Origin: Gammaproteobacteria bacterium
Lineage (GTDB): Bacteria > Pseudomonadota > Gammaproteobacteria > Steroidobacterales > Steroidobacteraceae
DNA length: 64,000 bases
Direction: 5' to 3'
Assembly: GCA_025357835.1 (NCBI GenBank)
Contig: JANYLM010000143.1
Location: forward strand, 34,530-98,529
The position numbers and the translations under genes are program-made. This document shows positions 58,896 to 64,000 of this stretch, in pieces. Numbering within the stretch: the stretch's first letter is position 1; each line of letters begins with the position of its first letter. The notes beneath the pieces were generated by a model. It was not told the origin of the DNA, made no database searches, and was given only the letters and a program-made list of their open reading frames with translations.

Positions 58896-60320
58896 ATGCA
58901 GACCAAGCTATTGATCGACGGAGTATTGGTTGCCGGCGAAGGCACGGCGGAACGGATATTGGATCCCGCCACCGGCCGCTGCATCGCCGAGGTCCCCGAG
59001 GCAAGCTCGCACCAAGTGAATAGGGCGGTTGCCGCGGCCGAGAAGGCGGCAAGCGCCTGGGCCCAGACCGCACCCAAGGACCGCGCCACTCTGCTGCTGC
59101 GCCTCGCGGATCGCATCGAAGCGGACGGTGCGGCCTACGCCAAGCTTGAATCCGACAATACCGGCAAGCCGCTGGCCGCGGCTCTGAACGACGAGATCCC
59201 GGCGATAGCGGATGTGTTTCGCTTCTTTGCCGGCGCCGCTCGCGTCCAGCACGGCGCCTTGGCAGGCGAATACCTGCCGGGTTACACCAGTATGATTCGA
59301 CGCGATCCGGTCGGAGTCGTCGCCTCCATCGCCCCGTGGAATTATCCCTTGATGATGGCCGCATGGAAGCTCGCGCCGGCGCTCGCCGCCGGCAACACTG
59401 TGGTATTGAAGCCGTCCGAGCAGACGCCGCTAACAGTGCTGAAACTAGCCGAACTCTTGGTCGAGTTATTGCCGAGGGGAGTGGTCAACATCATCTGCGG
59501 CCGCGGCGAGAGCGTGGGCGCGCCCTTGGTGTCGCATCCGCGAGTACGCATGGTGTCCATCACCGGCGATGTATCGACGGGACAGAAGATTCTTGCGGCA
59601 GCCGCCGGCAATCTCAAGCGCACCCACCTGGAACTCGGCGGCAAGGCCCCGGTCATCGTATTCGACGATGCCGATCTCGATGCAGTGGTCTCCGGGGTGC
59701 GTACTTTCGGCTTCTACAACGCCGGCCAGGACTGTACGGCCGCCTGCCGTCTGTATGTCGGTGCCAAGATTTACGATCGTCTGGTCGCCGACCTGAGCAC
59801 TGCGGTGCGCTCGCTCAAAGTGGGCACGCAATCCGAGGCCGGCGTGGAAATGGGCCCGCTGATCTCCGAAGAACAACGCGCCCGCGTTGCGGGTTTCGTC
59901 GAGCGCGCGGCGGCCTCTCGACACGTCGAAATCACCGCGGGCGGCAAGGTGCGCGCGGGCGGCGGTTTCTTCTTCGAGCCGACTCTGATCGCCGGCACGA
60001 AGCAGTCTGATGAAATCGTGCAGCGAGAGGTATTCGGTCCCGTGGTATCGATCACCCGCTTCACGGACGCCGATGATGCCGTCGCCTGGGCCAATGATTC
60101 CGAATACGGCCTGGCCTCGTCCGTCTGGACCCAGGACGTGGGCAAGGCCATGAGCGTAGCGGCACGATTGCAGTACGGCTGCACCTGGATCAACACGCAC
60201 TTCATGCTGGTCAGTGAAATGCCGCACGGTGGCTTCAAGCGCTCAGGATACGGTAAGGACCTATCAGCCTACGCCCTCGAGGACTACACCGTCCCACGGC
60301 ATGTGATGGTCAAGCTATAG
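58896..60320 (+). CDS. NAD(P)-dependent aldehyde dehydrogenase
   Basis: A 474-residue ALDH with start [10 protein letters not shown] at 58896, 1 nt after the previous stop. Key residues: the [21 protein letters not shown] segment, the general base region [12 protein letters not shown], and the catalytic Cys280 in [10 protein letters not shown]. The pattern is closest to betaine/gamma-aminobutyraldehyde dehydrogenases. In this operon it might oxidise an amine-derived aldehyde or formaldehyde, but classical formaldehyde dehydrogenases belong to other groups, so the substrate stays open. It ends the plus-strand operon and overlaps the Crp gene by 11 nt. Confidence 0.9.
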   Translation: MQTKLLIDGVLVAGEGTAERILDPATGRCIAEVPEASSHQVNRAVAAAEKAASAWAQTAPKDRATLLLRLADRIEADGAAYAKLESDNTGKPLAAALNDEIPAIADVFRFFAGAARVQHGALAGEYLPGYTSMIRRDPVGVVASIAPWNYPLMMAAWKLAPALAAGNTVVLKPSEQTPLTVLKLAELLVELLPRGVVNIICGRGESVGAPLVSHPRVRMVSITGDVSTGQKILAAAAGNLKRTHLELGGKAPVIVFDDADLDAVVSGVRTFGFYNAGQDCTAACRLYVGAKIYDRLVADLSTAVRSLKVGTQSEAGVEMGPLISEEQRARVAGFVERAAASRHVEITAGGKVRAGGGFFFEPTLIAGTKQSDEIVQREVFGPVVSITRFTDADDAVAWANDSEYGLASSVWTQDVGKAMSVAARLQYGCTWINTHFMLVSEMPHGGFKRSGYGKDLSAYALEDYTVPRHVMVKL

Positions 60321-61071
60321 CGTTGGCCGCGCCTTGGCGATACAGAACATCCGACAGCAAACGGCCTACTTCCTTCTTCACCACTGCATAGCATTCGCAG
60401 GCGCGAGTCTCGAGCCCCGACCGCTCGAGCACCGTGATGTGGCCGCGGCGATAGCGAATGAACCCGGCTTGTTGCAGTTGCCCGGCGGCCTCAGTGATCC
60501 CTTCCCGCCGCACGCCCAGCATGCTCGCGACCAACTCATGGGTCATGACCAGCTGTCCCGACGGAACGCGGTCGAGAGTCGCCAACAGCCAGCGACACAG
60601 CTGCTGCTCGACCCGATGGTGGCGGTTGCACGCCGCAGTCTGCATCAACTGGGTGACTAGCGCCTGGGTATAACGCAGCAGCAGGCCGCGCGTCGTCCCA
60701 CCGCGATCGAATTCCTGTTTCAACAGCCGGCGCTCGAGGCGATAGGCGTGACCGGCCGTCTGCACGACGGCCGAGCTGGGCATCGTATCTCCGCCGAGGA
60801 TTAGCGAGACGCCGACCATGCCTTCGTTGCCGACGCCCGCAATCTCGCTCGACATGCCCGAATCGGTGACGTAGTGCAGCGATGTGATGGCGGTGGTGGG
60901 GAAGTATGCGTGCTGCAGCTGGCCGCCCGGTTCGTAGAGGACTTCACCAAGCGCCAGCGGCACCTGTTCCAGATGCCCGGCGACGCGCTCGAATTCCACG
61001 CTCGGCAGAGCGGCGAGCAAACGATTCTGGTTGGGGCCTTGGGTGGGTAACATCGCGTCTCGCAGCGGCAT
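60310..61071 (-). CDS. Crp/Fnr-family transcriptional regulator
   Basis: A 253-residue regulator with an N-terminal cyclic-nucleotide-binding-like beta-roll ([44 protein letters not shown]). A C-terminal winged helix follows ([48 protein letters not shown]). It has no FNR-type N-terminal cysteine cluster. It is the third gene after a hybrid kinase and response regulator (6-nt gap), so it may be output of that signal system. Confidence 0.9.
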   Translation of the reverse strand: MPLRDAMLPTQGPNQNRLLAALPSVEFERVAGHLEQVPLALGEVLYEPGGQLQHAYFPTTAITSLHYVTDSGMSSEIAGVGNEGMVGVSLILGGDTMPSSAVVQTAGHAYRLERRLLKQEFDRGGTTRGLLLRYTQALVTQLMQTAACNRHHRVEQQLCRWLLATLDRVPSGQLVMTHELVASMLGVRREGITEAAGQLQQAGFIRYRRGHITVLERSGLETRACECYAVVKKEVGRLLSDVLYRQGAANAIA

Positions 61072-61077
61072 TGCGCG

Positions 61078-61902
61078 CTATTTCTTCGGGGCGAGTTCCA
61101 CGCCAATGCCGCGGTAACCGATGAAGCGGCAGGCGTTGTTGAACATCGGTTCACCGCTGACCCGAAAGTCCTCCTGCGAGCCGTCGGCGTTGACGCGACT
61201 GAACACGAAATCCAAAAATGGCTGCCGCGACGCGATGCTCGCCTGTAGCGCCTCGCGCTGCGCCTCGTTCCAGCGCCCCAACTGCACGGCGGTACCATCT
61301 CCCGTCTGGGTCGACAGCCGGACGCTGAGCATCTCGAGGACCGGACCGGAAACCTTGGTGAAGGTGCCCTTCTCGTCCTGCTCCCAGTACCAGTCGGAGG
61401 CCAACTCCGTCAGGCTGCGGTAGCGGGCTTCGCTTTCACGCAATTCGGCCGTCCGCTCCTGCACCGTCTGCTCCAGCTCCCTGCTGTAATTTTCGAGTTT
61501 CTTATAGAGCAGCCGCACCTCGAGCATGTTGTGAATGCGCGTCTTGACTTCGACCAAATCGAACGGCTTGCTGATGAAATCCTTGGCGCCGGCCTGCAGC
61601 GCGCGCACCTTGTGGCCGGGCTGGGCTGTAATCACGAGTACTGGAAGGTACCCACCCGCGGCGTTCGACTTGAGGCCTTCCATTACCTGGAATCCGTCCA
61701 TGCCGGGCATCTGCAGGTCGAGCAGAATGAGGTCGTAGTGATTTCGCTGATGTAGGGCGCAGACCTCGCGTGGACTCGTGGTCGAGGTAACGCAAACGTA
61801 GCCCGCTTCAGCCAGCATTTCCTCGAGCAGGGTGACGTTCACTTCCTGATCGTCAACGATCAGGATTCTGGCGCCGCGGATGTCGGACTCGGCAATCCTC
61901 AT
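61078..61902 (-). CDS. Response regulator with C-terminal PAS domain
   Basis: A 274-residue protein. The receiver domain occupies residues ~10-130 (ILIVDDQEVNVTLLEEML; phosphoacceptor in LILLDLQMPGMDG; KPFD near 110). A coiled linker (LLYKKLENYSRELEQTVQERTAELRESEARYR) leads to a PAS domain (~170-270). No DNA-binding or enzymatic output is visible, so it acts through protein interaction. The start overlaps the hybrid kinase by 4 nt. Confidence 0.9.
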   Translation of the reverse strand: MRIAESDIRGARILIVDDQEVNVTLLEEMLAEAGYVCVTSTTSPREVCALHQRNHYDLILLDLQMPGMDGFQVMEGLKSNAAGGYLPVLVITAQPGHKVRALQAGAKDFISKPFDLVEVKTRIHNMLEVRLLYKKLENYSRELEQTVQERTAELRESEARYRSLTELASDWYWEQDEKGTFTKVSGPVLEMLSVRLSTQTGDGTAVQLGRWNEAQREALQASIASRQPFLDFVFSRVNADGSQEDFRVSGEPMFNNACRFIGYRGIGVELAPKK

Positions 61903-63608
61903 ACCGTGGCCGGTTCGGCCGCGCGGACGGATTTCGCTTTTGAAAACGCCAGCGCGACGTCCAAGGCATCCATGAACTCGCGGACCTTGAGGGGTTTGGT
62001 GAGGTAGTTGAAGAACCCCGCCTCCAGGCCCTTCTCGATGTCGTGGGGCATGGCATTAGCGCTGAGCGCAATGATGGGAATGTGCGCCGTCGACGGGTCG
62101 GCGCGCAGGCGCCTCATGGCTTCGATACCGCTGATGCCCGGCAAATTGATGTCCATCACGATCGCCGCGGGCTGATAGGTGCGGGCAAACTCGATGCCCA
62201 GATTGCCATCCGCGGCGCTGAGCAGCCGCAGGTCCGAGCGGCGCGCGATGAGCGCCTCGACGAGTTCAAGATTGGCCGGGTTGTCCTCGACATGGAGGAC
62301 CGTATGCCGCGGCGCGTCGTCCGGGGCCTGCGGTGGCGCCGTCGGCGCCCGCTCGACCCCGCTGGCGGCGAGCAGCGGCGCAGTCGTCAGGCCCAACTCG
62401 ATCCAGAACACGCTCCCCTCGCCCACGATGCTATCGGCGCCGATGGTGCCTCCCATTAAGTCGATCAGCCGCTTGCTGACCACCAATCCGATGCCCGTGC
62501 CCTCCTCGGCACTGGCCTCCTTGCCGAGGCGATTGAACGGCTGGAAGAGCTGCGCAACTTGATCCGGAGCGAGGCCCGCACCGGTGTCCTGGACGCTGAT
62601 GCGGATAGAATCCGGAGGACACGGGGTACATACGACCGCCACCGCCCCATCGGGCTTGTTGTACTTGATGGCGTTGAAGAGCAGGTTGATCAGTACCTGC
62701 TTGACCCGGGTCCGATCCGCGCTGACAAAGTACGGGACTTCGAACTGCGGGAAGGACATCGCGATGCCGCGCTTCTTGGCCTGCGGTTCGATCATGGCGC
62801 GGCATTCGAGCATCACCTCGACCAGCGATACCGGCTCCCGCGACAGGGTCAGTTTGCCCGATTCTATCAGCGCAAGATCGAGGATCTCGTTGATCAGATC
62901 CAGCAGGTACCAACCCGCCTTGAGAATCTGGTCGATGTTCCGCTTCTGCGCCGGCGTCGGCGTCGGCGCGCCGGACTCCAGGACCTGGGCAAAGCCGAGG
63001 ATGGCGTTGAGCGGGGTGCGCAGTTCATGGCTCATGCCGGAGAGAAAATCCGTTTTGGCGAGGTTGGCCTTTTCCGCGGTGGCCATGGCACGGTTCAGCT
63101 CCGATTCGACGCGCTTACGCACAGAATTGTCGGTGCCGATCAATAGATACCCAATAATATCGTTATAGTCATCCCGCAGCGCCGTGATAGATATGAGGGC
63201 CGGAAAACGGCTGCCGTCCTTGCAGATATAGGTCAACTCATAGATATCCTCGATCTCACGCGAGGCCTTGAACGCCAGTGCTTCGAAGCCCGGCGCGATC
63301 GTGGTTCCAAGCTCGAGGCTCAACGCCTGGGCGCGCGCCATCACTTCCTGGGGGTCATGAATGTCGCTCGGGGAAATCCGATTGACGACCTCCGCGGCCT
63401 GATAGCCGAGCATGCGCTCCGCGCCGACATTGAATAGCTGGATGATGCCCTTCTCGTCCGTGGCGATGATGGAGAAGTTAGCGCTGGTGAGGATGGCGGT
63501 CTGCAGCGCCCCCGCCTTCAGCAAGGCGTTTTCGCGCTGCGTGCCCGTCATGCCGTCCGGCCTGGCGGTGCCTGGGGCGACGGAAGGACTCTCTGTTCTC
63601 ATGGGCAT
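61899..63608 (-). CDS. Hybrid sensor histidine kinase (PAS-HisKA-HATPase-REC)
   Basis: A 569-residue cytosolic hybrid kinase without membrane segments. A PAS domain (~35-165, NFSIIATDEKGIIQLFNVGAER) is followed by HisKA with FLSGMSHELRTPLNAILGF (~205). Then come the HATPase domain (DTGAGLAPDQ; GTGIGLVVSKRLIDLMGG) and a C-terminal receiver (HVEDNPANLELVEAL; IVMDINLPGISGIEA). It should phosphorylate its own receiver and the partner response regulator next door. ATG 63608 is chosen for its AGGA; ATG 63602 is an alternative. Signal unknown; soluble location suggests an internal or gaseous cue. Confidence 0.92.
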   Translation of the reverse strand: MPMRTESPSVAPGTARPDGMTGTQRENALLKAGALQTAILTSANFSIIATDEKGIIQLFNVGAERMLGYQAAEVVNRISPSDIHDPQEVMARAQALSLELGTTIAPGFEALAFKASREIEDIYELTYICKDGSRFPALISITALRDDYNDIIGYLLIGTDNSVRKRVESELNRAMATAEKANLAKTDFLSGMSHELRTPLNAILGFAQVLESGAPTPTPAQKRNIDQILKAGWYLLDLINEILDLALIESGKLTLSREPVSLVEVMLECRAMIEPQAKKRGIAMSFPQFEVPYFVSADRTRVKQVLINLLFNAIKYNKPDGAVAVVCTPCPPDSIRISVQDTGAGLAPDQVAQLFQPFNRLGKEASAEEGTGIGLVVSKRLIDLMGGTIGADSIVGEGSVFWIELGLTTAPLLAASGVERAPTAPPQAPDDAPRHTVLHVEDNPANLELVEALIARRSDLRLLSAADGNLGIEFARTYQPAAIVMDINLPGISGIEAMRRLRADPSTAHIPIIALSANAMPHDIEKGLEAGFFNYLTKPLKVREFMDALDVALAFSKAKSVRAAEPATV

Positions 63609-63910
63609 GGCCGATTCCTGTCAGAAAACGCGCAACCAACCGCTTAGGAGTGCGCCTGGTCAGCCGGCACCGGCGGTGTCTGATCTAGCTGGGTAATAGC
63701 GAGCCGCGCCATCGCCAGCGCAGGCCCTAACTCAAGAGCAGAGATACTCAAGGTCTTTGCCGTTGCGGTCTGTGCGCTTGACCACATAGGTGCCACTATT
63801 GTCCGTTGGTCGGTTAAGGGGTTGGCCGGGCTTTTTGTCGGCAAGTTCCCGCCGGACCCCGGCGGTGGATCGGGTGTGCGCCGCAGGCTTCGGTCCTATA
63901 CTCCCCCGCC
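63609..63910. other. Intergenic region, 302 bp
   Basis: It lies between the hybrid kinase start and a plus-strand exported gene at the edge. Minus-strand frames here lack domains and run through the neighbouring signal peptide. On the plus strand TATACT (63897-63902) is a good -10, only 8 bp from ATG 63911, without a clear -35. Confidence 0.5.
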
Positions 63911-64000
63911 ATGAAAACACTAACCTCGCTCCTATGCGCCCTTGCGGCGCTGCCCCTCGCCGCCCAAGCCGCCGGTGACGATTCAACACGCCGCGCGGAG
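63911..64000 (+). CDS. Exported protein, N-terminus only (cut by window end)
   Basis: Thirty codons are present, starting MKTLTSLLCALAALPLAAQA, an excellent Sec signal peptide with cleavage near QAA, followed by GDDSTRR. The remainder lies outside the window, so no family can be assigned. No strong ribosome binding site precedes the ATG. Confidence 0.6.
   Translation, partial: MKTLTSLLCALAALPLAAQAAGDDSTRRAE

Noticed and set aside
63732..63989. Minus-strand frame at the right edge ending TYVVKRTDRNGKDLEYLCS
   Set aside because: The tail looks protein-like, but the frame runs antisense through a convincing signal peptide (63911) and shows no start context; kept as intergenic.

Overview
The window is about 60 % GC and almost solid coding sequence. 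Outer-membrane TonB receptor, FeoAB, Fur-box-like sites, MarR, Crp and hybrid-kinase regulators, and long runs of ATGA-overlapping genes point to a free-living aerobic proteobacterium, most likely a soil or freshwater gammaproteobacterium (inference; no rRNA or marker gene is present). No tRNA, rRNA, CRISPR array, insertion sequence or prophage was seen.

Layout. (1) 1-2269: 5'-truncated TonB-dependent receptor. (2) 2358-14220: an aryl-CoA region. On the minus strand, iorA-iorB (arylpyruvate:ferredoxin oxidoreductase) is followed by a tightly overlapping operon: 2-aminobenzoyl-CoA/salicylyl-CoA-type monooxygenase-reductase, SDR, MarR, enoyl-CoA hydratase, acyl-CoA dehydrogenase, Rid protein and Old-Yellow-type oxidoreductase. 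A second MarR gene is divergent from iorA, and a 17-base motif is shared between the two promoter regions. (3) 14228-17416: small secreted protein and a chemoreceptor. (4) 17405-26223: iron and flavin redox block with feoA-feoB-accessory protein, HIT protein, aminopeptidase, acetyltransferase, membrane cytochrome-b-like protein, covalent-FMN protein, MASE1 sensor kinase and ApbE. Fur-like boxes precede feoA and the FMN protein.

(5) 27675-36964 (minus): a complete N-methylglutamate pathway operon, mgdABCD-gmaS-mgsABC, which oxidises methylamine to methylene-tetrahydrofolate. (6) 37200-46359: S41 protease, quinohemoprotein alcohol dehydrogenase with a lanthanide-type Asp-x-Asp motif, acyl-CoA ligase, gamma carbonic anhydrase and a membrane C13 peptidase. 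(7) 46365-60320: an XRE-cupin regulator divergent from a single long plus-strand run: trimethylamine dehydrogenase (tmd), an EtfD-like membrane iron-sulfur protein, etfB, etfA, an APC permease, three dimethylamine monooxygenase components, a GcvT-like folate protein and an aldehyde dehydrogenase. (8) 60310-63608 (minus): hybrid histidine kinase, response regulator and Crp-family regulator; then the start of an exported protein at the right edge.

The main story is that blocks 5 and 7 together encode a full route trimethylamine -> dimethylamine -> methylamine -> N-methylglutamate -> methylene-THF. It has its own ETF, a putative ETF:quinone membrane oxidoreductase, a transporter and a regulator. 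Both operons carry the same GCAA-N5-TTGC palindrome in their promoter regions, suggesting one regulon. The aryl-CoA block may form a second small regulon that channels an aromatic 2-oxo acid or an aminobenzoate into central metabolism.
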